Below, in pieces: positions 1-8,206 of a stretch of 64,000 nt of DNA. The notes under the pieces are model-generated. The model saw only the letters and a list, made by a program, of their open reading frames with translations, was not told the origin of the DNA and did no database searches. The stretch is taken from assembly GCF_016773205.1 (NCBI RefSeq), contig NZ_JAETWB010000001.1:558001-622000 (forward strand), given 5' to 3'. Origin of the DNA: Belnapia arida. Lineage in GTDB: Bacteria; Pseudomonadota; Alphaproteobacteria; Acetobacterales; Acetobacteraceae. How positions within the stretch are numbered: the stretch's first letter is position 1; each line of letters opens with the position of its first letter. The position numbers were made by a program, and so were the translations under genes.

Positions 1-113
1 ATGCTCGGCACGAGGCCGGCGGCGGCGAGTCGCTCCGCCACCTCCTCAACCGCACGCTCCCGGCCCAGCAGCCCGCCCGAGCGGGCATTGATCACAACGG
101 CGACTTTTCGCAT
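1..113 (-). CDS. Diacylglycerol kinase-like protein, N-terminal fragment (runs off left edge)
   Basis: Only the first 37 codons lie in the window. Read on the minus strand from the ATG at 113, the peptide begins MRKVAVVINARSGGLLGRE and continues into an amphipathic helix ending at the edge. The VVINxxSGG element right at the N-terminus is how the DAGK-catalytic/lipid kinase family starts (nucleotide-binding NPxSG-like loop). Family members phosphorylate diacylglycerol, sphingosine or related lipids. With only the first strand and loop visible, the substrate cannot be told. It diverges from the rightward gene that starts at 242, so bases 114-241 would hold both promoters; no convincing motif was found there. 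Confidence 0.6.
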   Translation of the reverse strand, partial: MRKVAVVINARSGGLLGRERAVEEVAERLAAAGLVPS

Positions 114-241
114 CGCCGCAGAACGGCGGCGGCAGCGCCGGGTTCACGCCCGCACCGGACCATCCTCGAAACGTCATGCCGGCCGGTTGACCGCCGCGCC
201 GCGCCGGGCGAGCCTCACCGCCGAAAAGGATGGAGGAAGCC

Positions 242-631
242 ATGTCCGAGGATAGCGCCCTGTTCGACAAGGGCCTGCCGATCCGCCGCGAGGTACTCGG
301 CGCCGAGTATGTCGATGCCTCCATGGCCAAGGCCGACGACTTCATGATGTCCTTCCAGCGCGCCACCACCGCGATCGCCTGGGGCTGGGCCTGGGGCGAC
401 CCGACGCTGGACCGCAAGACGCGCAGCCTCATCAACCTCGCCATGCTGACGGCGCTGAACCGGGCACCGGAGATCAAGCTGCATGTGAAGGGCGCGCTGA
501 ACAACGGTGTCACCGTCGAGGAGATCAAGGCGACGCTGCTGCATGCGACGGCCTATTGCGGGATTCCGGCCGGTCTCGACGCCTTCAAGGCGGCGCATGA
601 GGTGCTGGTGAAGGAAGGCGCGCTCAAGTGA
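242..631 (+). CDS. Carboxymuconolactone decarboxylase family protein
   Basis: A 129-residue protein of the CMD/AhpD-like alpha-helical family. The segment 56-118 is the family core, with H81, H101 and C106 in the LLHATAYCGIPAG motif at 99-111. In the beta-ketoadipate pathway such proteins decarboxylate gamma-carboxymuconolactone, but many stand-alone copies have other or unknown roles, and no pca genes are nearby. The start at 242 is preferred over an in-frame ATG at 230 because GGAGG at 232-236 is well placed for it. The stop overlaps the GTG start of the next gene (GTGA), so the two are probably co-translated with the dehydrogenase and lactonase-like genes that follow. Confidence 0.85.
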   Translation: MSEDSALFDKGLPIRREVLGAEYVDASMAKADDFMMSFQRATTAIAWGWAWGDPTLDRKTRSLINLAMLTALNRAPEIKLHVKGALNNGVTVEEIKATLLHATAYCGIPAGLDAFKAAHEVLVKEGALK

Positions 632-1557
632 GCGGGCCGGACGCCGTGGCGCACGATGCGGAGCCCATCCGGAAGATCGGCTTCGTCGGCATCGGCAACA
701 TGGGCTGGCCGATGGCGGCCAATCTGGTGAAGGGCGGCTTCGAGGTCACGGTCAGCGACGCCGTGCCGGGCCGCGCTTCGCAATTCGCCGCCGAGGTCGG
801 CGGTCGGGCGGCCGGCAGCGCGTCGGAGGCGGCGCAGGGTGCCGAGGCCGTCGTCACCATCCTCCCGACCAGCGCCCAGGTGGCCGAGGTCGCGGCTGCG
901 ATCGGCCCAGCGCTTGCTCCCGGCAGCCTCGTCATCGACATGACGAGCGGCCAGCCCGGCAAGACGCGGGAGATCGCCGCCGAGCTTGCCGGACGCGGCA
1001 TCGGCATGATCGACGCGCCCGTCTCCGGCGGCGTGCCCCGGGCCAAGAACGGCAGCCTCGCCATCATGCTGGGCGGCGAGGATGCCCTGCTCGACCGGGC
1101 CGAGCCAGTGCTGAAGGCGATGGGCACCAGCCTGCACCGCTGCGGCGGCATCGGCGCTGGTCAGGCGATGAAGGCGCTGAACAATCTCGCCTCCGCCGGC
1201 AATTTCATGCTCGGTGTCGAGGTGATGCTGATCGGCCAGCGCTTCGGCCTCGATCCTGCGAAGATGGTCGACGTGCTGAACGCCTCCTCCGGCATGTCGG
1301 ACAGCAGCCAACGGAAGTTCAAGCAGTTCGTCCTCAGCCGCCGCTTCGATGATGGCTTCGCGCTGGAGCTGATGGTGAAGGATCTCGGCATCGCGCTCGA
1401 GGTCGGGCGGCAGACGGCGACGCCGACGCCGCTCGCCGCGCTGGCCAAGGAGTTGTGGGCGGCGGCGCTCTCCTCGCTCGGGCCGGGGAACAACCATACG
1501 GCCGGTGCCCAGCTTCCGGAGAAGCTCGCGGGCGAAATCCTCGGAGGGAACAAGTAG
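628..1557 (+). CDS. NAD(P)-dependent oxidoreductase, 3-hydroxyisobutyrate dehydrogenase family
   Basis: A 309-residue beta-hydroxyacid dehydrogenase. Residues 17-26 carry the Rossmann GxGxMG (GFVGIGNMG). The substrate-binding motif DAPVSGGVPRAKNG follows near residue 130, and the catalytic lysine is K182 in the GQAMKALNN helix with N186 nearby. The family oxidises 3-hydroxyisobutyrate, tartronate semialdehyde or similar short hydroxy acids with NAD(P). The GTG start overlaps the stop of the decarboxylase-family gene by four bases, and the next gene starts two bases after its stop, so this is the middle gene of an operon. The exact substrate is not readable from sequence. Confidence 0.88.
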   Translation: MSGPDAVAHDAEPIRKIGFVGIGNMGWPMAANLVKGGFEVTVSDAVPGRASQFAAEVGGRAAGSASEAAQGAEAVVTILPTSAQVAEVAAAIGPALAPGSLVIDMTSGQPGKTREIAAELAGRGIGMIDAPVSGGVPRAKNGSLAIMLGGEDALLDRAEPVLKAMGTSLHRCGGIGAGQAMKALNNLASAGNFMLGVEVMLIGQRFGLDPAKMVDVLNASSGMSDSSQRKFKQFVLSRRFDDGFALELMVKDLGIALEVGRQTATPTPLAALAKELWAAALSSLGPGNNHTAGAQLPEKLAGEILGGNK

Positions 1558-1558
1558 G

Positions 1559-2353
1559 ATGATCTGGGAGGCCTATGCGATCCGGTACGGTCGGCACGAT
1601 CGGCCGGCCCAGTCCAATTTCCTGCTGCCGGTGCAGGATCCCCATGAGGCGATGCCGCTCGACTACTATGTCTGGCTGCTGCGCAACGCCGAGGGCCGTG
1701 AGATCGTCGTCGATACCGGCTTCGACGCCGCCTGCGCGGAACGCCGCGGCCGCACGCTGAGCCGTTCCGTGGCCGACAGTCTCAAGGCCATGGGCAGCGA
1801 CCCGGCCCGGGTGCAGGACGTCGTGGTCACCCATCTGCATTACGATCATGCCGGCAGCGTGGAGCTGTTCGCCGGGGCGAGGGTCCATATCCAAGAGCGG
1901 GAGATGGCCTTCGCCACGGGGAAGCATATGTGCACCGCCTGCATCCGCCTGCCCTTCGAAGCGGATCACGTGGTATCAATGGTCCGCGCCCTCTTCGCCG
2001 ACAAGGTCGTCTTCCACGATGGCGAGGGGGAGGTGGCGCCGGGCGTCACCGTCCATCGCGTCGGCGGCCATTCGGACGGGTTGCAGGTGGTGCGGGTGCA
2101 GACCGCGCGGGGCCCGGTCGTCATCGCCTCCGACGCGATGCATTTCTACGCCAATGACCGGCAGGGCAATCCCTTCCCCATCATCTTCGACCTCGGTGCC
2201 ATGACCCAGGGCTGGCGCATCGCGCGTCGCCTTGCCGGGGGGGACGAGACGCGGGTGATCCCGGGCCATGACCCGGAGGTGCGTACCCGCTTCCCGGCGG
2301 TCGAGGGGCAGGGGGGCGATGTCGTGGCGCTCCATCTGCCGCCTGTCGGCTGA
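1559..2353 (+). CDS. MBL-fold metallo-hydrolase, N-acyl-homoserine-lactonase-like
   Basis: A 264-residue metallo-beta-lactamase-fold hydrolase. The dinuclear zinc site is complete: H92-L-H94-Y-D96-H97, H171, D192 and H237 in PGHDP. Arrangement and length match the AHL-lactonase (AiiA/AttM-like) branch, which opens lactone rings, but related members cleave other lactones, which would fit a neighbouring carboxymuconolactone-type pathway. The start at 1559 is supported by GGAGGG at 1542-1547 and lies one base after the upstream stop. A longer in-frame ORF from 1505 would overlap the previous gene. Quorum quenching is possible but unproven. Confidence 0.82.
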   Translation: MIWEAYAIRYGRHDRPAQSNFLLPVQDPHEAMPLDYYVWLLRNAEGREIVVDTGFDAACAERRGRTLSRSVADSLKAMGSDPARVQDVVVTHLHYDHAGSVELFAGARVHIQEREMAFATGKHMCTACIRLPFEADHVVSMVRALFADKVVFHDGEGEVAPGVTVHRVGGHSDGLQVVRVQTARGPVVIASDAMHFYANDRQGNPFPIIFDLGAMTQGWRIARRLAGGDETRVIPGHDPEVRTRFPAVEGQGGDVVALHLPPVG

Positions 2354-2422
2354 GGGGTCGCGCCCTTGCTAATCCTGGCTTAGGCTCGATCTCAAGCACG
2401 ACATTTCCCGAGAGCGAGACCT

Positions 2423-4789
2423 ATGCCCGATTCGATCCTGCCAGACTCCACGCGGCTGAAATTCGGCGTCGGCCAGCCCGTGCCCCGCAACGAGGACCCG
2501 GTCCTGTTGCAGGGGCGCGGCCGCTATACGGACGATATCGACCTGCCCGGCCAGCTCTATGCCGTGATGATCCGCAGCCCCTATGCCCATGGTGTCATCA
2601 ATGGGATCGATACGGAAGCGGCGAAGGCGGTGCCGGGCGTGCTGGGCGTCTATACCGGCGCCGACCTGGCCGCGGCCGGCTATGGCGCCATGCGCTGCGC
2701 CCTGCCGCTGAAGAACCGCGACGGCAGCCCGCTCACCAATATCGACCGGCCGCCGCTCGCCATGGATAAGGTCCGCTTCGTCGGCGACCCGGTCGCCTTC
2801 GTCGTCGCCGAAACGCGGATGGCGGCGCGGGATGGGGCGGAAGCGGTCTTCCTCGACATCGACATCCTGCCCGCCGTGACCGAGGCCTCGGCCGCCGCGG
2901 CGGCGGATGCGCCGCAGCTCTACGACCACATTCCCGGAAACCAGATCCTCGACTTCCACCACGGCGACAGCGCGAAGGTCGCCGAGGCCTTCGCTGCCGC
3001 CGCCCATGTGACGAAGCTCTCCATCCGCAACAACCGCGTCGTCGTCTGCGCAATGGAGCCGCGCAGCGCCATCGGCGAGTATGATGCGGAGGCGGGACGC
3101 TACACGCTGCATGTCGGCAGCCAGGGCGTCTTCGGCCTGCGCGCGCAGATGGCGGACATCCTGAAGATGCCGACCGACAAGGTCCGCATCCTCACCGGCA
3201 ATGTCGGCGGCAGCTTCGGCATGAAGGCGAGCTGCTACCCAGAATATCCCTGCATCCTCCACGCCGCGAAGCTGCTCGGCCGGCCGGTGAAGTGGACCGA
3301 CGAGCGCACCGGCTCCTTCCTTTCCGATCAGCATGGCCGCGACCATGAAGTGGAGGCGGAGCTCGCCCTGGATGTTGGTGGCCAGGCTCTCGCCGTCCGC
3401 CTGACCGCCTTCGCCAACATGGGCGGTTACCTGGCGACGGTCGCCCCGCTGATGGGCACCGGCAATTTCGTCAAGAACGTGCAGTCCAACTACGCGACGC
3501 CGCTGATCGAGGTGAACACCCGCTGCCTCGTCACCAACACCACGCCGGTCTCGGCCTATCGCGGCGCCGGGCGGCCGGAGGGCAACTACTTCTTCGAGCG
3601 GCTGCTGGAGCAGGCGGCGAAGGAGACCGGCCGCAGCGCCATCGAGCTGCGCCGCATCAACCACATCAAGCCGGATGCCTTTCCCTTCAAGGCCTCCACC
3701 GGTTCCGTCTATGACAGCGGCGACTTCACCGCCGTGCTGGAGCGGGCGCTCGAGGCCGCGGACTGGGAGGGTTTCGCAACCCGCAAGGCCGAGAGCAAGG
3801 CGCGCGGGAAGCTGCGCGGCCGGGGCATCGGCAATTTCCTCGAATGCACCGCGCCGCCGATGAAGGAACAGGGAGAAATCCGCTTCAACGAGGACGGCAC
3901 TGTGACGATCATCACCGGCACCCTCGATTACGGCCAGGGCCATTGGACGCCTTTCGCGCAGGTGCTGCACCAGTCGCTCGGCGTACCCTTTGAGAGCATC
4001 CGCCTCGTGCAGGGCGATTCCGACCTGCTGATCGCCGGCGGCGGCACCGGCGGCTCGAAGTCGCTCATGGCCTCCGGCGCCGCGATCATGGAGGCGGCGC
4101 AGCTCGTCATCGAGAAGGGCCGCACCGCGGCCGCGCATATGCTGGAGGCCTCCGTCGCCGATATCGAGTTCGAGCGCGACGCCGAGGGGCTCGGACGCTT
4201 CGCCATCGCCGGCACGGACCGTTCGATCGGCATCATGGAGCTGGCCCAGCGCATCCGCACCGCCAACAACCCGCCGCCCGACCTGCCGGAGAGCCTTGAT
4301 GTCCGCCATGTCTTCGGCGAGGCGCCGCAGGCCTACCCCAATGGCTGCCATGTATGCGAGGTGGAGATCGAGCCGGAGACCGGCATCGTCGAGGTGGTGC
4401 GCTACCTCTCGGTGAACGATTTCGGTGTCATCGTGAATCCGCTGATGGTCGAGGGCCAGGCGCATGGCGGCATCGTCCAGGGCATCGGCCAGGCTCTCTA
4501 CGAGCATGTCGCCTATTCCGAGGAGGGCCAGCTTCTCTCCGGCAGCTACCAGGACTACTGCCTGCCGCGTGCCGGCGACCTGCCGAACTTCGGCTTTGAA
4601 AGCCTTCCCAGCCCCTGCACGACCAATCCGGTCGGCGCCAAGGGTTGCGGCGAAGCGGGTTGCGCCGGCTCGCTGCCCGCGGTGATGAATGCCTTGGTGG
4701 ATGCCCTCTCGGACTACGGCATCACCCATATCGACATGCCGGCGACGCCGGAGCGGGTCTGGCGTGCCATCCACGGCATGGCCGCCTGA
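2423..4789 (+). CDS. Xanthine dehydrogenase/CO dehydrogenase-family molybdopterin-binding subunit
   Basis: A 788-residue large subunit of a molybdenum hydroxylase. The N-terminal a/b-hammerhead domain starts with GRGRYTDDIDLPGQLYAVM. The family motif AYRGAGRPEGNYFFERL is near residue 380, and the essential glutamate that activates Mo-bound water is E744 in GAKGCGEAG close to the C-terminus. These subunits hydroxylate heterocycles or aldehydes (or oxidise CO in CoxL) and normally work with a 2Fe-2S and an FAD subunit; neither is encoded next to it here. The AYRGAGRPE loop is of the form-II/xanthine-dehydrogenase-like kind. It begins 69 bases after the lactonase-like gene and may be part of the same operon. 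Substrate unknown. Confidence 0.87.
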   Translation: MPDSILPDSTRLKFGVGQPVPRNEDPVLLQGRGRYTDDIDLPGQLYAVMIRSPYAHGVINGIDTEAAKAVPGVLGVYTGADLAAAGYGAMRCALPLKNRDGSPLTNIDRPPLAMDKVRFVGDPVAFVVAETRMAARDGAEAVFLDIDILPAVTEASAAAAADAPQLYDHIPGNQILDFHHGDSAKVAEAFAAAAHVTKLSIRNNRVVVCAMEPRSAIGEYDAEAGRYTLHVGSQGVFGLRAQMADILKMPTDKVRILTGNVGGSFGMKASCYPEYPCILHAAKLLGRPVKWTDERTGSFLSDQHGRDHEVEAELALDVGGQALAVRLTAFANMGGYLATVAPLMGTGNFVKNVQSNYATPLIEVNTRCLVTNTTPVSAYRGAGRPEGNYFFERLLEQAAKETGRSAIELRRINHIKPDAFPFKASTGSVYDSGDFTAVLERALEAADWEGFATRKAESKARGKLRGRGIGNFLECTAPPMKEQGEIRFNEDGTVTIITGTLDYGQGHWTPFAQVLHQSLGVPFESIRLVQGDSDLLIAGGGTGGSKSLMASGAAIMEAAQLVIEKGRTAAAHMLEASVADIEFERDAEGLGRFAIAGTDRSIGIMELAQRIRTANNPPPDLPESLDVRHVFGEAPQAYPNGCHVCEVEIEPETGIVEVVRYLSVNDFGVIVNPLMVEGQAHGGIVQGIGQALYEHVAYSEEGQLLSGSYQDYCLPRAGDLPNFGFESLPSPCTTNPVGAKGCGEAGCAGSLPAVMNALVDALSDYGITHIDMPATPERVWRAIHGMAA

Positions 4790-4841
4790 CCATCGACACG
4801 GGAATGTGAGGCGGCTCCGGCCAGATCGGCTGGCACAAGGT

Positions 4842-4859
4842 CCGGCATGGGCGTGCCGG
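4842..4859 (+). terminator. Candidate hairpin after the molybdopterin subunit gene
   Basis: A perfect six-base-pair stem CCGGCA/TGCCGG with a six-base loop lies 53 bases after the stop at 4789 and is followed by GCCTTTCG. The short T stretch makes it only a weak intrinsic terminator, but its position between a finished gene and the next promoter region fits. Confidence 0.3.
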
Positions 4860-4988
4860 GCCTTTCGCGGCCCCATCCCGCCACTCACGGGTTTGTGGTA
4901 TGTTGTGTTACGGACAAGGCAGAAGCTTGGCCGCCGATTTGGTTGTGCCTGAGCCGGCTACATCGCTTCTTGCGAGGGGACTGAGGGA

Positions 4989-5348
4989 ATGACCAGGCTC
5001 AACGGGCGGCGCGTTCTAGTTGTCGAGGATGAGGCGCTGGTCGCAATGCTGGTGGAGGACGCGCTGCTCGACGCCGGCGCCTCGGTCATCGGCCCGGTGG
5101 CGACCGTTGCCGAGGCGCTCGCCCTGCTGCAGCGGGAGCTGCCGGACGTTGCCGTGCTCGACCTCAACTTGGCGGGCGAGACCTCCACCCCGGTCGCCGA
5201 TGCTTTGGCGGCGCGGGGCGTGCCTTTCGTCGTCGCTACCGGCTATGGCGCAGATGGGCTGCCTCCCGGCCATGCCCAGGTGCCGGTCCTGGCGAAGCCC
5301 TACGACCCGGACGACCTTACGAGCGCCCTCGGCCGCCTCTGCAAGTGA
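4989..5348 (+). CDS. Single-domain response regulator (CheY-like)
   Basis: A 119-residue stand-alone receiver. The acidic pocket (VVEDEA at 11-16), phosphoacceptor D58 in AVLDLNLAG and the conserved lysine K103 in LAKPYDPDDL are all present, so it should be phosphorylatable. No output domain follows. It is transcribed toward the hybrid histidine kinase on the other strand and their stop codons abut, so the pair is genetically linked though not co-transcribed. Single-domain regulators of this type often act as phosphate sinks or shuttle to a phosphotransferase; partnership with the adjacent kinase is an inference. The 199 bases upstream contain an AT-richer patch near 4890-4920 that could be its promoter. 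Confidence 0.85.
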   Translation: MTRLNGRRVLVVEDEALVAMLVEDALLDAGASVIGPVATVAEALALLQRELPDVAVLDLNLAGETSTPVADALAARGVPFVVATGYGADGLPPGHAQVPVLAKPYDPDDLTSALGRLCK

Positions 5349-7802
5349 TCAGGCGGTGGCCGGCGCCGCGGCGAAATGCCACAGCTGCGCGGCCAGCTCT
5401 GCCGGGCCAAGCGGCTTGCGCAGCACCGGGGTGCCGGGCGCCATGTCGAGAGCCGCCGTTTCCGCATTGCCGGTAAGGATCACCACCGGCAAGCCCGGCC
5501 AGCGCCGCCCCAGCTCCGCCGCCAGCATGCCGCCGGTCATCGACGGCATGGCATGGTCGGTCAGCACCAGATCGAAGCGGCTACCCGATTCGAGCAGGGC
5601 AAGCGCCGCTGCCCCGCTCGCCGCCTCGGTCACGGCCAGCCCTTCCTCTCGCAAGGCCGTCGCCATCACCCCGCGCAGCGGCGCCTCGTCCTCCACCATC
5701 AGCAGCCGCAAGCCGTGCCGGGCCGGTGCGGCAGGAGGGGCGGGCGCTGCCGCCTCCGCCGACGCTTCCGGCAGCCAGAGCGTCACCCTGGTGCCCTGGC
5801 CCTGCGCGCTCTCGATCGCCAAAGCCCCACCCGATTGCGCGGCGAAGCCATGCGCCATGGCGAGGCCGAGCCCGGTGCCCTTGCCGACCTCCTTGGTGGT
5901 GAAGAAGGGCTCCGTGGCGCGGGCCAGCGTCGCGGCATCCATGCCGATGCCGGTGTCGCGCAGGCTGAGCCGAAGGTAGCGCCCCGGCGTCAGGCCCTGC
6001 GCCCCGTCCGCTTCTGCCTGCTCCGTCGCCGCTTCCAGCCGCAGAAGCCCGCCTCGCGGCATCGCATCGCGCGCGTTGAGCGCCAGGTTGAACAGCACGA
6101 GGTCGAGCTGCATCCGGTCGGCCTGCAGGGGCGGCAGGCCAGCCGGCGCCTCGACCTCCAGGCGGATATCCGGGCCGAGCGCGCCATGCAGCAGCGTAGC
6201 CAGCCCTTCCAGCACCGCGGCCGGGGCCACCGGGCCGGATTGCAGTTGGTCCCGCCGGGCGAAGGACAGCATCCGCCGGGTGACGCCGGCGCCGCGCTCC
6301 GCCGCCTCCAGCGCCGCGCGGGTATAGCGGCGCACCCGGTCGGCATCCTTCGGCTGGTTCTGCATCAGCCGCAGCGCGCCCGCCACCACCTGGAGGATGT
6401 TGTTGAAGTCATGCGCGATGCCGCCGGCGATACGGCCAAGCGCTTCGAGCTTCTGCGCCTCGCGCAGCCGCGCCTCCGCCTGGTTGCGGGCGGTGATGTC
6501 GAGGATGACGGCATAGCTGCGGAGGAAGACCCCGGCGGCATCGCGCTCCGCACGGGCGCGTAGCAACACGTCCACAACTTCGCCGTCCCGCCGACGCATG
6601 CGGTACTCCACCTCCCGCATCTCGTCGCCGCCCTGGCGGAGGGTGACTGCCGCGGCCTCCCACCGAATCCCGCTCTCCGGCGTCAGGAAATCGGGAATGC
6701 GGCGCCCCAGCGCCTCGTCGCGCGCATAGCCCAGAAAGGCGAGCCATTCGGCGCTGACCTCCACGATCCGCCCCGCAGCATCGCAGGAATGAAAGGCCGC
6801 CGGGGTCCGGTCATAGATGCGGCGAAGCTCTGCCGTACGCTCGGCCACGCGCTGCTCGAGGTCCGTCTTGGCACGCAGTAGCGCGGCCTCGGCCTGCTTG
6901 CGCTCGGTGAGGTCGAGGACGAAGGCGATCGTCTCATCCTTCCTTTCGCCGACGATGGTGAAGCCGACCAGGATCGGCACGCGGCTGCCATCCGTGCGCC
7001 AGTACTCCTTCTCATAGGGGCTGCAGCGCCCGGTGGCCTGGACCTCGGCGATGGTGGCGGCATCGGCCGGAAGCCATTCCGGCGGCGTCAGGCTGTCCCA
7101 GCGCAGCAGCCCGGCCGCCAGCTCCGCCTGGTTCCGGCCAATGATGCGCAGCAGCGCATCATTGGCGTCATGGATGCGGCCATGGATGTCGCCCCGCAGC
7201 ACGCCGATCGGATTGGCCTCCAGCATCGCCCACAGCGTCGCCTCGCGTGTCGCAAGCTCCGCCGTGGCACCGCGCTCCTCGGTAATGTCGCGGATGGTGC
7301 CGACGCCACGCGCCGCCCGTCCATCCGCCCCGGCCAGCACCCTGCCGCGATCGCCCAGCCAGCGGATGCCGCCATCCGACAGACGGACCCGGAACTCCAG
7401 GCTGTAGGGGCCGCATTCCGCGATGGCACGGTCGAGCGCTGCCGAGACCGCCGGCCGGTCCTCGGGCAGGATTCGATCCATCCAGGCGGCAAAGGGGACA
7501 GGCCCGGCCCTGCCGCCTGGCGCCGTTACCAAGCCGTAAAGGGCGGCAGAACCGGCCGAGCAGTGGCGGATGCCGCGGCGGATCGCCCACTCATAGGTCC
7601 CGACCCCGCCGGCCTGCTGTGCCTGATGGACATTCTCCAGGGCTGCCTCGGGCACCAGCCTGCGGCCAAGCAGCCAGCCACCGCCGGTCAGCGCCACCGC
7701 AGCCAGCCCCGCCGCCGGGGCCGGCAGCAGCGCGCCCAGCGACATGCAGCCAAGGCGGCCGGCGGCCAACAGGATCGGCACCAGGAATCGAGTCTGAACC
7801 AT
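5349..7802 (-). CDS. Hybrid sensor histidine kinase with multiple PAS domains and C-terminal receiver
   Basis: An 817-residue membrane-linked kinase. Residues 5-45 hold one or two hydrophobic segments, followed by three PAS/PAC modules (about 60-180, 190-310 and 330-450) with typical PAC ends such as RDITEERGATAEL, FVLDLTERKQAE and ILDITARNQAEA. The HisKA box has H464 in GGIAHDFNN, the HATPase domain shows DTGIGMD and GKGTGLGLAM, and the C-terminal receiver carries D749 in LTDHAMP and the KP motif near 800. A short coiled linker separates the second and third PAS domains. The start at 7802 was chosen because the protein then begins just before the membrane segment. Upstream in-frame codons to 7895 run back toward the cupin stop. 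The ligand is unknown. Confidence 0.85.
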   Translation of the reverse strand: MVQTRFLVPILLAAGRLGCMSLGALLPAPAAGLAAVALTGGGWLLGRRLVPEAALENVHQAQQAGGVGTYEWAIRRGIRHCSAGSAALYGLVTAPGGRAGPVPFAAWMDRILPEDRPAVSAALDRAIAECGPYSLEFRVRLSDGGIRWLGDRGRVLAGADGRAARGVGTIRDITEERGATAELATREATLWAMLEANPIGVLRGDIHGRIHDANDALLRIIGRNQAELAAGLLRWDSLTPPEWLPADAATIAEVQATGRCSPYEKEYWRTDGSRVPILVGFTIVGERKDETIAFVLDLTERKQAEAALLRAKTDLEQRVAERTAELRRIYDRTPAAFHSCDAAGRIVEVSAEWLAFLGYARDEALGRRIPDFLTPESGIRWEAAAVTLRQGGDEMREVEYRMRRRDGEVVDVLLRARAERDAAGVFLRSYAVILDITARNQAEARLREAQKLEALGRIAGGIAHDFNNILQVVAGALRLMQNQPKDADRVRRYTRAALEAAERGAGVTRRMLSFARRDQLQSGPVAPAAVLEGLATLLHGALGPDIRLEVEAPAGLPPLQADRMQLDLVLFNLALNARDAMPRGGLLRLEAATEQAEADGAQGLTPGRYLRLSLRDTGIGMDAATLARATEPFFTTKEVGKGTGLGLAMAHGFAAQSGGALAIESAQGQGTRVTLWLPEASAEAAAPAPPAAPARHGLRLLMVEDEAPLRGVMATALREEGLAVTEAASGAAALALLESGSRFDLVLTDHAMPSMTGGMLAAELGRRWPGLPVVILTGNAETAALDMAPGTPVLRKPLGPAELAAQLWHFAAAPATA

Positions 7803-7864
7803 CGGCAGATGATTGCATCTTCGGGGCTTTCTCTTAAGTCGGAACGACGTGGTCGGGAGGCAGG

Positions 7865-8206
7865 TCAGCCCGGCGGCAGGTGCAGGGCGAGCCACAGCGT
7901 CTCCCGCACCGGGTCGGTCCAGGCGACGCGGTGGCGGCAGCCGGCGGGCAGCACTGCCCAGTCGCCTGGCGCCAGTGCCCGCTCGCTGCCATCGGCAAAA
8001 CCAAGCCGCGCAGCCCCCGACAGCAGCAGCACGAATTCATCGCTCGCCTGTTCATACCAAAAGCCCGGCGGGTCGCTCTGGCCGCGCGAGACGATGCGCT
8101 CGGCGCGCCCGCCGCCCGCGGCGAGCAGCGTCTCGAAGCGCTCGCCTCCTTCGGCCGGGGCGGCAAGCCCCTCGCCGATGCGGCCAAAGCGCGGGGCGGC
8201 GCTCAG
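7865..8206 (-). CDS. Cupin domain-containing protein
   Basis: About 113 residues forming a single cupin barrel: the segment RIVSRGQSDPPGFWYEQ, then VLLLSGAARLGF, the turn LAPGDWAVLPAGCRHRV and a final WLALHL strand. Only the H of CRHRV and few other metal ligands are evident, so metal use is uncertain. There is no ATG, GTG or TTG in frame between the amidase end and the conserved region. The best start is a CTG at 8206 whose last bases overlap the amidase TGA (CTGA), giving translational coupling. Last gene of the AtzG-AtzE-cupin operon; function unknown. Confidence 0.7.
   Translation of the reverse strand: MSAAPRFGRIGEGLAAPAEGGERFETLLAAGGGRAERIVSRGQSDPPGFWYEQASDEFVLLLSGAARLGFADGSERALAPGDWAVLPAGCRHRVAWTDPVRETLWLALHLPPG

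Noticed and set aside
2369-4888. Long minus-strand open frame opposite the molybdopterin subunit gene
   Set aside because: Arg/Ala/Asp/His-rich translation with no family motif; it is a high-GC antisense shadow of a clearly conserved gene.
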